A stretch of 64,000 bases of DNA from Hydrogenobaculum sp. 3684. GTDB taxonomy: Bacteria > Aquificota > Aquificia > Aquificales > Aquificaceae. The stretch's first letter is position 1. Each line of letters opens with the position of its first letter. The notes below the pieces were generated by a model, which saw only the letters and a list, made by a program, of their open reading frames with translations, was not told the origin of the DNA and did no database searches. Positions 45,358 to 53,625 of this stretch are shown piece after piece. Location: contig NC_015557.1 in the NCBI RefSeq assembly GCF_000213785.1, positions 1,158,664 through 1,222,663 on the forward strand, given 5' to 3'. The position numbers were made by a program, and so were the translations under genes.

Positions 45358-46581
45358 ATGCAAAAGAGAGAAAAAATGTATCTTCTCGATACAAACATAA
45401 TTTCATTCCTTGTTAAGGAAAACAAAACAAGAGAGAAAGAAGAAGACAAGATTAAAGAAGAAAGAATAGTATACGAGGTATTTAAGCTTAAAGCACAAAA
45501 TGCTATCATTAGAATACCAATTACAAGCTATATTAGGAGGTATTATAGTATGAATTTGATTACCAACTTTGGTAAAAAAGTAGCTCAAATTGCATATGTA
45601 GTTTTCGTCATATTGTTTGTGCTATATTTTATTTTTAGCGTAAAAAGTCTTCCTAATGTAAATAATTTTGAAAAAGCGGGTATTATTTTTCTATTTTTTC
45701 TTCCTGTAATTTTGTTTATTTGTGTAATTCTGTTAGTGAAGTCCGATTATAAAAAGTTGTCCGATTATAAAAAGTTATTTTATAACTCGATTATGGTTGC
45801 TTGTTTTATGCTTTTCCTATTTCTAGGTCTTGTCCTATCAGAAAACTTAAGATTCTTAAAAGCAAATCGACTAAATGCAGGTTTTATTTTATTTATTTTA
45901 TATGTTCTTGCTTTAAAAGAATCAAAAGAACTTTTACCTGAAACAGATTCAAAATTACTTGAACTAGTTTCAAAATTAAGTTCATGTTTAAAAATTGAGG
46001 TTCCTATTAGCGTCATTATCATTATCGGATTGTTTAATTATAGTTTTGCTAATCATAGTTTTGCTTGTTTTGTTGCTGTAATTATTATAATTATTTTAAA
46101 TTTATTGAGAAAGAGAAATGTAGAAAATATTACAAGAATAATTAGAAGAGCATTAGCAGAAATGCCTGTACATATAATTTACTTCTTTGCACATCTACTT
46201 TACTTCTCTCGGTTGCTTATAATATATATTTTAAATTTATTGAGAAAGAGAAATGTAGAAAATATTACAATAATAATTAGAAGAGCATTAGCAGAAATGC
46301 CTGTACATATAATTTACTTCTTTGCACATCTACTTTACTTCTCTCGGTTGCTTATAATATATCTGATATTTTTATCTGTTTTCATAAAAAGTAATGTATA
46401 TGGTTTCATAAAAAGTATAAGTTGCATAAAAAGTATAATAGTTATCAAACCTGATCTTAAATTTTATATCATGGGTATATTTATTATCTTGTTTGACCTT
46501 ATAGTTAATTACTTTATAGTTTATATAGTAGACAAGTTTAATATAGTAGACGAGCTTAATAAAAAACTCTTTAAAAAATAA
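45358..46581 (+). CDS. PIN-domain fragment fused in frame to a repetitive multi-spanning membrane protein
   Basis: 407 aa. Residues 7-60 are a VapC-like PIN start (MYLLDTNIISFLVKENK, later IIRIPITSYI), but the fold's remaining acidic residues are absent. After ~residue 65 the protein is a hydrophobic membrane protein with about 8-10 helices and no known family. A second start at 45550 has AGGAGG (45535-45540) nine bases ahead, so the membrane part may be made separately. The gene holds at least four in-frame tandem duplications (18, 15, 135 and 18 bp units). Confidence 0.6.
   Translation: MQKREKMYLLDTNIISFLVKENKTREKEEDKIKEERIVYEVFKLKAQNAIIRIPITSYIRRYYSMNLITNFGKKVAQIAYVVFVILFVLYFIFSVKSLPNVNNFEKAGIIFLFFLPVILFICVILLVKSDYKKLSDYKKLFYNSIMVACFMLFLFLGLVLSENLRFLKANRLNAGFILFILYVLALKESKELLPETDSKLLELVSKLSSCLKIEVPISVIIIIGLFNYSFANHSFACFVAVIIIIILNLLRKRNVENITRIIRRALAEMPVHIIYFFAHLLYFSRLLIIYILNLLRKRNVENITIIIRRALAEMPVHIIYFFAHLLYFSRLLIIYLIFLSVFIKSNVYGFIKSISCIKSIIVIKPDLKFYIMGIFIILFDLIVNYFIVYIVDKFNIVDELNKKLFKK
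45741..45776. repeat. 18-bp tandem duplication
   Basis: GTCCGATTATAAAAAGTT twice in a row (45741-45758, 45759-45776), encoding SDYKKL twice. Confidence 0.95.
46036..46065. repeat. 15-bp tandem duplication
   Basis: AAT(T/C)ATAGTTTTGCT at 46036-46050 and 46051-46065, one difference; encodes N-Y/H-S-F-A twice. Confidence 0.9.
46093..46362. repeat. 135-bp tandem duplication
   Basis: Copies 46093-46227 and 46228-46362 abut exactly and differ at one base that I can find (AGAATAA versus ATAATAA). They encode a 45-residue unit containing LLRKRNVENIT and ALAEMPVHIIYFFAHLL. Confidence 0.96.
46525..46560. repeat. 18-bp tandem duplication (diverging)
   Basis: ATAGTAGAC(A/G)AG(T/C)TTAAT at 46525-46542 and 46543-46560. 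Confidence 0.85.
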
Positions 46582-46666
46582 GATATAAATCTAAAATTAT
46601 CCAACATTGTAAAAATGACATATTTAATTACTTTTATGATTATATCTATTCTTTTTCTTTTCTTTA

Positions 46667-47161
46667 TTAGTCAAATCCCTTCAATATACCTGATATTATA
46701 TCTCTTGGATGTGGGGGACAGCCTCTTATGAGGATGTGAGGTTCTATGTTTATGTCTTTTAGACCGCCCATTATTCCATAAGCGCCTTTGAAAAGACCGC
46801 CATCTATGGAGCAATCGCCTATAGCTATTATAACTTTTGGGTTTGGGGTGTTTTGGATGGCATCTAAAAGTGGTTTGTACATGTTTCTTGTGATGGGGCC
46901 TGATATGGTTAGAGCGTCTGCGTGTTTTGGCGAGGCTACAAATTTTATACCAAAGCGCTCTATATCGTAAAATACGTTTGATAAAGCTGTAAGCTCATAC
47001 TCACAGGCGTTGCAAGACCCACAGTCCACATGTCTTATGTTTAGACTACCTTTTAAGTGTTTTGGAAGTTTTTTATAGATGACGATGTTTTGTTCGTTAT
47101 AAGGGGTTATGTCTTCTGTTTTGATACCTTCTTTTAAAAAGCTTTTAAGTATATTAAGCAT
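46667..47161 (-). CDS. hyfI: Hydrogenase-4-like small (Fe-S) subunit, NuoB/HyfI type
   Basis: 164 aa. Cysteines C47, C50 and C53 in VDCGSCNACEYEL, C117 in AIGDCSIDGG and C148 in IRGCPPHP supply the [4Fe-4S] ligands of the NuoB/HyfI family. So this subunit should still carry its cluster, although its large-subunit partner has lost Ni-Fe ligands. It is the last gene of the cluster, 9 bp after the large subunit gene. Confidence 0.88.
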   Translation of the reverse strand: MLNILKSFLKEGIKTEDITPYNEQNIVIYKKLPKHLKGSLNIRHVDCGSCNACEYELTALSNVFYDIERFGIKFVASPKHADALTISGPITRNMYKPLLDAIQNTPNPKVIIAIGDCSIDGGLFKGAYGIMGGLKDINIEPHILIRGCPPHPRDIISGILKGFD

Positions 47162-47170
47162 AATCCCACC

Positions 47171-48607
47171 TCATAGATCGTTCCCAGCATAAGATAAATT
47201 TAGGCTTTTGTTTATAAGGGGAAAATCTGCTATTATATCCCCAAGCACCGCTTTTTGAATGATGGGCCAGTTGTGAAAAGATGGGTCTCTTATTTTCCAT
47301 CTTGATATAAGACCGTGTTCTATCCTAAGAAAATGCGTGATGTTGCCCCTTTGACCTTCTTCGTATCCAAAGGCTTCTCCATCTTTTGGTTCTATATTTT
47401 TTGCTATATCTCCCAAAGGCATATTTTCTATGAAGGTTTTTATTATGTTAAAACTCTCTTCTATGTCGTTGAATCTCACCTTTACCCGGGCGCTTACATC
47501 TCCTTTCTCCAGTTTAAAGGCTTTTACCAAAGACCCGTAAAGATCTTTTTCCAAAATAGCCCTTGTGTCAAAAAATATGTTGCTTGCTTTTGCTACATAA
47601 CCAAGTGCTGCGTGTTTTTTAGCAGTCTTATAAAATATCCTTCCTGTGGTATCTGTTCTTTCTAAAACCGTTGATGAATTTAAAAATAGTTTTTTATATT
47701 TTAAATACTCTTTTTCTAAAAGCCCCAAAACCTCTTTAATGGCTTTTGTATCAAGTTCTTTTGAGACTCCACCTATTTTTATGATGTTTCTGTTAAATCT
47801 GTTGCCTGTAAGTGTTTCGTTTAGTCTCATCAGCATCTCTTTTAAAGCAAACACCTTTTGGGCTCCAAAAGAATAACCTACGTCTTGGAATATAAAAGCA
47901 AAATCGTTTAGATTGCACATAAGCCTTTCAAGCTCTAACAGTATAGCCCTTATGTATCTTGCTTTTGGCGGTATATCTATATCGTATATTTTTTCCACTG
48001 CTTTTACAAAAGCCAAAGAATGAGCCACGCTGTGATCACCAGATATTCTTTCAGATAGTTTTAGGCTCTCTTCTGGGGTTTTTCCTTCTGAGAGCTTTTC
48101 TATGCCTTTGTGTTTGTAAAAATGCCTTATTTCAAGTTTTAGTATGGGCTCTCCTATCAACGTAAATCTAAAATGTCCCGGTTCTATGATACCAGCGTGT
48201 ATTGGTCCTACAAGTATCTTAAAAGAACCTTCTGGGTCAAAATCTTCGTAAGGATAGGTCTTATATCCTTCGTATTTTATATTCATATTGGCATCTTTTC
48301 TTAGTGGGTGAAAATCCTTTGGATAGTTTTCTGGAAAAAGCATAAGGGGTCTTAAATTTGGATGGCCTTCTGGTATAAGACCAAACATATCATAGATTTC
48401 TCTTTCATACCAATCAAGCACAGGTATATCTATGTGAGGGAATGTATCTTTTACATTTAGTTCTACAGTGTTTAGTTTTTTGCTTTTAATATCACAAAAT
48501 AAATATCTTATTTTAAATACACCTTCTTTTTCTAAATCATCGCTGACAAACACCCCTAAAAACTGATGATCGTCAGAGTGCAAAAGAGATTCTATATAGT
48601 GCTTCAT
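47171..48607 (-). CDS. hyfG: Hydrogenase-4-like large subunit (NuoC-NuoD/HyfG fusion) lacking Ni-Fe cysteines
   Basis: 478 aa. Residues 1-~120 are NuoC-like (YEREIYDMFGLIPEGHPNLRPLML); ~130-478 are NuoD/hydrogenase large-subunit-like (GPIHAGIIEPGHFRF, LEIRHFYKHKGIEKL). The proximal motif RxCGxC is RISGDH (Ser189, His192) and the distal DPCxxC is DPSFHN (Ser443, Asn446): all four Ni ligands are gone. This fits the energy-converting hydrogenase-related (Ehr) class, not a hydrogenase. Confidence 0.88.
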   Translation of the reverse strand: MKHYIESLLHSDDHQFLGVFVSDDLEKEGVFKIRYLFCDIKSKKLNTVELNVKDTFPHIDIPVLDWYEREIYDMFGLIPEGHPNLRPLMLFPENYPKDFHPLRKDANMNIKYEGYKTYPYEDFDPEGSFKILVGPIHAGIIEPGHFRFTLIGEPILKLEIRHFYKHKGIEKLSEGKTPEESLKLSERISGDHSVAHSLAFVKAVEKIYDIDIPPKARYIRAILLELERLMCNLNDFAFIFQDVGYSFGAQKVFALKEMLMRLNETLTGNRFNRNIIKIGGVSKELDTKAIKEVLGLLEKEYLKYKKLFLNSSTVLERTDTTGRIFYKTAKKHAALGYVAKASNIFFDTRAILEKDLYGSLVKAFKLEKGDVSARVKVRFNDIEESFNIIKTFIENMPLGDIAKNIEPKDGEAFGYEEGQRGNITHFLRIEHGLISRWKIRDPSFHNWPIIQKAVLGDIIADFPLINKSLNLSYAGNDL

Positions 48608-50046
48608 CTTCTAACCCCTATTGTATAAACGGCGTTTTCCAATAAAGATTTTATATCGTTTGGTATGAAAAGCCCAAGACCCACAATCAAGATAACGAGT
48701 ATTCCCATAGGTATAAGCATAAACATATGCTCTTTTTTCTGCTCAAACGTTGGTTCTCTTGTTAGCATACCAAAAAAGCTTTCTATAAAACCAAAAAAGA
48801 TAAGAGAAAGGGCTAATAGCACCACTATCCCTTGCCATATAAAGCCTTCTTTAAACGCCGAGACAAGCGTAAGAAACTCTGAGATAAAGAGTAAAAACGG
48901 CGGAGCTCCTGTTATGGCAAAAACCCCAACGGCTAAAAACGTTGCTGTTATAGGAAGTATCTTAAATAAACCTCTTATGTCTTTGATGCTTTTAGTATGA
49001 AGATTTACCAATATAGAACCGCTTGACATAAACATAAGGGCTTTTGTTAAAGCGTGTGCTATAAGCCCCAGAAGACTTGCAAATATACCTTCAAAAGACC
49101 CAAGCCCCAAGCTAAAAGCCAATATACCCATATGCTCCATTGTAGAGTAAGCCAAGAGCCTTTTGTAATCCCTTGAACGGGGTATAAATATAGAAGCAAG
49201 CACAATACTAAAAAGCCCTATGTAAAGCATCGTATCGTAGGTAAATGCTCCAATTCCGGCTTTTGATTCTATGCTAAATATCCTTATTATCGTATAAAAA
49301 GAACAGCTCAAAAGCACCGAGGACATCAAGGCACTTATAGGTGTAGGAGCTTCGGAGTGAGCATCCGGTAGCCAAAAATGAAGGGGTGCCAAACCCATCT
49401 TTGTACCAAAACCAACCAACACGAAGACAAACGCTATCTTAAGAAGGTTTTTGTCTATCTTATCTGCTATAGGCATTATATTTTGCCAGTCCAAAGAGTA
49501 CAGCCCACCACCGATGATATTTATAACCCCAAAGTATATGAGTATTATCCCAAAAAGAGCGAGGGCTATGCCAAGAGAACAAAGCATTATATACTTCCAA
49601 GAGGCTTCTACGGCTGTTTTATTTTTATAAAAGCTTATTAAAAACGTAGTGGATAGCGTAGTGGCTTCTATGCTTACCCACATGATACCCAAATTGCTTG
49701 TGCTAACCAACAAAAGCATACTAAACATAAATGTGTTTATCCAAAGATAAAACTCTTTTATTTTTGATTCTTTTAGACTTTTCTCTTTTTCCAAATATCC
49801 AATGCTGTATAAATATGTTAAAAACCCTACGACACTTACAATACCTATTAGTACAATATTTAAACTATCTAAGGTGAAGTATGTCCCGTAGTAAGGACCG
49901 TTTGTTTTTAGGCTTTTAAAAAGATACAAAAATACAACCACATTTATAAACTGCAAGAACGCTTGAATATACTTATTTTTATTAAAATCCAAAAACGGTA
50001 TAACAACTATTCCTATTAGCTCTGTTAATAAAAGAAGTGTAATCAT
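48604..50046 (-). CDS. hyfF: Antiporter-like membrane subunit HyfF (NuoN/MrpD type)
   Basis: 480 aa, about 14 membrane helices. Characteristic segments: MWVSIEATTLSTTFLISFYKNKTAVEASWKYI (helix-5 Glu and following Lys), LPDAHSEAPTPISALMSSVLL, the STMEHMGILAFSLGLGS segment and a Lys in KALMFMSSGSIL. These are the proton-channel residues of complex I antiporter subunits. Overlaps both neighbours by 4 bp. Would pump or gate protons or sodium. Confidence 0.9.
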   Translation of the reverse strand: MITLLLLTELIGIVVIPFLDFNKNKYIQAFLQFINVVVFLYLFKSLKTNGPYYGTYFTLDSLNIVLIGIVSVVGFLTYLYSIGYLEKEKSLKESKIKEFYLWINTFMFSMLLLVSTSNLGIMWVSIEATTLSTTFLISFYKNKTAVEASWKYIMLCSLGIALALFGIILIYFGVINIIGGGLYSLDWQNIMPIADKIDKNLLKIAFVFVLVGFGTKMGLAPLHFWLPDAHSEAPTPISALMSSVLLSCSFYTIIRIFSIESKAGIGAFTYDTMLYIGLFSIVLASIFIPRSRDYKRLLAYSTMEHMGILAFSLGLGSFEGIFASLLGLIAHALTKALMFMSSGSILVNLHTKSIKDIRGLFKILPITATFLAVGVFAITGAPPFLLFISEFLTLVSAFKEGFIWQGIVVLLALSLIFFGFIESFFGMLTREPTFEQKKEHMFMLIPMGILVILIVGLGLFIPNDIKSLLENAVYTIGVRR

Positions 50047-50711
50047 TCTTTCAAATCCGACAATTTGGAAGTGTCTATGCTTTCGAGCGTGTCTTTGATA
50101 TGGAATATGAGTATGCCTGCCATGATAGCACCCACAAACACATCGAAGAACACGCCTATTTCCACTATGAGGGGCAAACCTTTTACCGTTGAAGTGGCCC
50201 CAAGTATTATGCCGTTTTCTAATGTAAGAAATCCTATTATCTGTATAAGGGCTTTTTTTCTGGCAAGCATAAGAAATATCCCAACAAAGATAATGGACAG
50301 CCCTATAGCTAAAACTTTTTGCATAGTGCCGTTGTCAGTACTACGATAAAATGTGTTGCTTGTGATATAAAAAGAGAATATCACTATAAATATGCATATA
50401 AGCACAGAGTAGGTAAGATTTACAAAGGGTTTTACATTTTCGTCTTCTACTATTTTATCTGTTATCTTTTTCATCACAAATGGAATGAGTATACCTTTTA
50501 TTAAAAGCGTTAAAACTGCCGATAGTATAAGTTCATAATCAAAATAATAAAACACGCTCAAAAACATGGTAATGCTGAGGGCTATTGACTGGGCTGTGTA
50601 GGTTTTTATGGCAAAATCAAGCCTATGACTGGCAGTTTGAAGTATAGCAAAAAACAACGACAAAGCTGCCATAAACTCCACAAACTCGCTTAAACTAATG
50701 TTTAAATTCAT
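50043..50711 (-). CDS. hyfE: Membrane subunit HyfE (NuoK-like)
   Basis: 222 aa with seven or so membrane helices. The C-terminal part (GFLTLENGIILGATSTVKGLPLIVEIGVFFDVFVGAIMAGI) is NuoK/MrpC-like with the conserved membrane glutamates; the N-terminal helices are typical of HyfE of hydrogenase 4. Its stop overlaps hyfF and it is 9 bp after hyfC. Confidence 0.88.
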   Translation of the reverse strand: MNLNISLSEFVEFMAALSLFFAILQTASHRLDFAIKTYTAQSIALSITMFLSVFYYFDYELILSAVLTLLIKGILIPFVMKKITDKIVEDENVKPFVNLTYSVLICIFIVIFSFYITSNTFYRSTDNGTMQKVLAIGLSIIFVGIFLMLARKKALIQIIGFLTLENGIILGATSTVKGLPLIVEIGVFFDVFVGAIMAGILIFHIKDTLESIDTSKLSDLKE

Positions 50712-50720
50712 AGTCTCTCC

Positions 50721-51638
50721 TTAAGCATAGTAAAGCACAAACCCCAGTGTTGCCAATGCAAAGGATATCATCAGAAGATCTGGTATCCTAAAAAACCTAA
50801 ATTTCGCCACAGATAGCTCCACTAAGGCTATTGGTATAGAGAATATTATGACTTTTATGATATAAAATAATATATTTAGAAGCATGTTTGAAGAGTATAA
50901 AAACGGTAAAAAGATATTGCTGGCTATGCTTATAAACAAAAGTAGTTTCATATAAGAACTAAGTTCAAATATGGCCAAGTATTTACCGCTTGCTTCCAAT
51001 ATCATCGCTTCGTGCACCATTGTAAGCTCTAAATGAGTTTCGGGATTGTCAAAGGGGATCCTTGCATTTTCTGCCATTGATACAAAAAACAAAGCCAAAA
51101 GGCTAAACACATAGGCTATGGGCACATTAAAAGAATGACTATGGGCTTTTACAAATATCTCGCTTATATTTGATGTACCGTACTCCAAAGAAAATGTAAA
51201 CATAATCATCATAAGTGTGGGCTCTGCCAAAGAAGCTATCGTCATCTCCCTTGCAGAACCAAGCCCTCCAAAAGAAGACCCTTGGTCTAAACCGTAAAGT
51301 GCTATAAAAAACGTAGATAAACCAAGTACGTACATAAAGGCTATAACATCCCCTGTAAAAGACAAAAGCGTGTTTGGGCTAAAAATAGGAATAAAAGATG
51401 CGCTTATGATTGTAGCCAAAAGCACTACGATAGGAGCTATCTTTGATATAAAAGATGCGTCTTTTGATATTACGGGCTCTTTTCTAAAAAGCTTTATAAG
51501 GTCTTTGTAGGGTTGTAAAATAGATGGTCCTTTTTGACCTCTTAGATTTAATTTTATTTTATGTATAAAACCCTTTATAGCTGGAGCTAAGGCTATGAAT
51601 ATAACAATCTGTAAAATACCTATTACGATGTTACCCAT
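50721..51638 (-). CDS. hyfC: Membrane subunit HyfC (NuoH-like)
   Basis: 305 aa, about eight helices. Characteristic of HyfC/HycD/NuoH: LNLRGQKGPSILQPYKDLIKLFRKEPV, the cytoplasmic loop next to the catalytic arm, then ENARIPFDNPETHLELTMVHEAMILEASGKYLA, whose acidic residues form the entry to the proton path. Overlaps hyfB by 8 bp. It anchors the Fe-S arm to the membrane arm. Confidence 0.92.
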   Translation of the reverse strand: MGNIVIGILQIVIFIALAPAIKGFIHKIKLNLRGQKGPSILQPYKDLIKLFRKEPVISKDASFISKIAPIVVLLATIISASFIPIFSPNTLLSFTGDVIAFMYVLGLSTFFIALYGLDQGSSFGGLGSAREMTIASLAEPTLMMIMFTFSLEYGTSNISEIFVKAHSHSFNVPIAYVFSLLALFFVSMAENARIPFDNPETHLELTMVHEAMILEASGKYLAIFELSSYMKLLLFISIASNIFLPFLYSSNMLLNILFYIIKVIIFSIPIALVELSVAKFRFFRIPDLLMISFALATLGFVLYYA

Positions 51639-53496
51639 ATATCTTACTTACCCATATTAAGATTATCAGCGTTATAGCCATATAGAGTATGTATACGTGT
51701 ATAATACCTGGTTGGATTTTATACTTTAATGTTTGGAGTTTGTTTAATAAGCTTTTAGCAATAAAACCATAAATACCATCAAAGATATCTAACCCATCTT
51801 TGTATAGTTTGGAAGTGATTTTCTTTATAGGCTGAGAAAACCCTTCTGGGCTATACTGGGCTGATAGAGGTACATCCTCTTGTCCGCAGGCCCATGTTTT
51901 GTAATAAATAGAGTGCTTTGAGATGTATTTGTTTAGATATATGCTTATCAAAAGCATGAAAACCATCAATATACCTATAAAAAACGGTGCTATAGAACCA
52001 AAGTTTTCAGGGGTTTTAATTTCAAATATCCCATTTACATGTATAGGTACTGGTATCAGTTTGTTTATCACATCTAATACAAAAACCGGCAAAACACCCA
52101 CCAATAGGCAAGACAATGCCAATATACCCATGGATATTAGACCCATGGTTTTTATATCTTCTTTGTGTTTTATATCTTTTCTTGGGTTTCCTAAAAACGT
52201 CAGACCAAAGTATTTGACGGCGCTAAGCATAGCTATACCACCTGTAAGTGCCAAAAACGATGCAGATAAGGGCGATGCTATCCAAAGGTAATATCCTTTT
52301 ACCTTCAAAGATAAAAGAAGGCTTTGATAAAGAAGCCACTCGCTTATAAAACCGTTAAAAGGAGGCAAAGCGACAAGGCTAAGCATCCCAACAAGGGTTA
52401 TTGTACCAAGCTTAGGAGCGTATTTTATGGCCCCGCCAAGCTTTGCTATCTCTTGGGTATGGGCTCTTGCCATTAAAGACCCTGCACTCATAAACAAAAG
52501 GGATTTGAACAAAGAGTGATTTAATATATGAAACAACGAAGCCCCCAAAGCCAAAGCGTATAAATATTCTATATTTAGGCTTTTAAAAATCATAGCAAGT
52601 CCTATACCAGCGTATATAATCCCTATATTTTCCATAGAAGAATAAGCGAGCATAGCTTTTAGGCGGTTTTGGACAGATGCGTTTAGGATGCCAAATAGCA
52701 TAGTGATAGTTCCAATTGTTAGTATTAAAAGCCCAAAACTTGCCGGATATTGTTTTATAAAATAAAACCAATACCTTATAAACATATAAACAGGCATTTT
52801 TATCATAAGTCCAGACATAAGGGCGGATACAAAAGAAGGTGCCACAGGATGGGCTTTTGGCAACCAATTGTGAAGCCCTATAATACCTGCTTTCATACCA
52901 AATCCAAGCACTGAAAATAAAAATATCCATGTGGTCCAAAAGGTGTTTAGCGATAAGTTTTGCCAATGATCAAAGCTCAGAGAGTTTGTATTTATATAAA
53001 ATCCTACAAAACTAAGTAGTATAAAAGCTGTACCTATGTGTGTCATCACTATGTATATCAAAGATGCTTTGTAATTTTCTTCTTTTTTAAAATCCCAAAG
53101 CACCAAGAAAAACGAGAGGATACTCATAACCTCCCAAAACAATAAAAATGTAAAAACGTTTGCACTTAGTAAGACCAATATCATAGATAGTATGAAAATG
53201 TTTTTTAACATTGTCATTAAAATTTTTTTATCGTAGTTCTCTTCTTCTATGTAATCCAAGGTGTATATGCTGTTTATTGCACCGTTAAAAGCCACAATAC
53301 CTATAAAAAACAACGATAGTCTATCTACGTAAAATGAGTATATTATGTACTTTATGGTTGTGTTTAAATGTATTGTATTGTTATCACCTTTTATAAAAAG
53401 CGCTATACATCCTAAGAATATACCAATATATAGAAGGCTAAAACCTACCTCCAAAAACCTCCATAAATCCTTACTAACTTTTTTATAAAAAAACAC
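51631..53496 (-). CDS. hyfB: Antiporter-like membrane subunit HyfB (NuoL type)
   Basis: 621 aa, about 16 helices. Segments: LLFWEVMSILSFFLVLWD (helix-5 Glu), LHNWLPKAHPVAPSFVSALMSGLMIK, LAYSSMENIGIIYAGIGLA and LFHILNHSLFKSLLFMSAGSLM with the key His and Lys. First gene of the cluster; GTG start preceded on the minus strand by TATGCTATAAT ending 9 nt upstream without a ribosome-binding site. Order B-C-E-F-G-I matches hyf, but hyfA, hyfD and hyfH are missing. Confidence 0.92.
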   Translation of the reverse strand: MFFYKKVSKDLWRFLEVGFSLLYIGIFLGCIALFIKGDNNTIHLNTTIKYIIYSFYVDRLSLFFIGIVAFNGAINSIYTLDYIEEENYDKKILMTMLKNIFILSMILVLLSANVFTFLLFWEVMSILSFFLVLWDFKKEENYKASLIYIVMTHIGTAFILLSFVGFYINTNSLSFDHWQNLSLNTFWTTWIFLFSVLGFGMKAGIIGLHNWLPKAHPVAPSFVSALMSGLMIKMPVYMFIRYWFYFIKQYPASFGLLILTIGTITMLFGILNASVQNRLKAMLAYSSMENIGIIYAGIGLAMIFKSLNIEYLYALALGASLFHILNHSLFKSLLFMSAGSLMARAHTQEIAKLGGAIKYAPKLGTITLVGMLSLVALPPFNGFISEWLLYQSLLLSLKVKGYYLWIASPLSASFLALTGGIAMLSAVKYFGLTFLGNPRKDIKHKEDIKTMGLISMGILALSCLLVGVLPVFVLDVINKLIPVPIHVNGIFEIKTPENFGSIAPFFIGILMVFMLLISIYLNKYISKHSIYYKTWACGQEDVPLSAQYSPEGFSQPIKKITSKLYKDGLDIFDGIYGFIAKSLLNKLQTLKYKIQPGIIHVYILYMAITLIILIWVSKIYG

Positions 53497-53526
53497 GGTG
53501 CTTTTATTATAGCATATTTTTTAGAT

Positions 53527-53613
53527 TTATATCTTATTTCTTTTGTCAAATTTAAAAATAAGCCTCAGCAAGAAAATAATGCCGAGGCCCATTATGGCTA
53601 TAAGCTTCTTCAT
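53527..53613 (-). CDS. 28-aa single-helix ORF between nrdA and the hyf-like cluster
   Basis: Starts MKKLIAIMGLGIIFLL, ends with a basic tail (KFDKRNKI). It lies 13 bp after the nrdA stop with no clear ribosome-binding site. A GCCTC/GAGGC inverted repeat lies inside it, so the region may instead be a terminator. Very tentative. Confidence 0.25.
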   Translation of the reverse strand: MKKLIAIMGLGIIFLLRLIFKFDKRNKI

Positions 53614-53625
53614 AAAAGTATTTTA

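Noticed and set aside
47171-48607. Calling the complex a functional [NiFe] hydrogenase
   Set aside because: All four Ni-ligand cysteines of the large subunit are replaced.
52583-52966. 127-codon minus-strand ORF inside hyfB
   Set aside because: It is out of frame within a clear membrane-subunit gene and shows no coding signature.
52960-52990. Extra element copy in hyfB (AAAGCTCAGAGAG)
   Set aside because: Only a 10-bp match; flanks do not align with the repeat.
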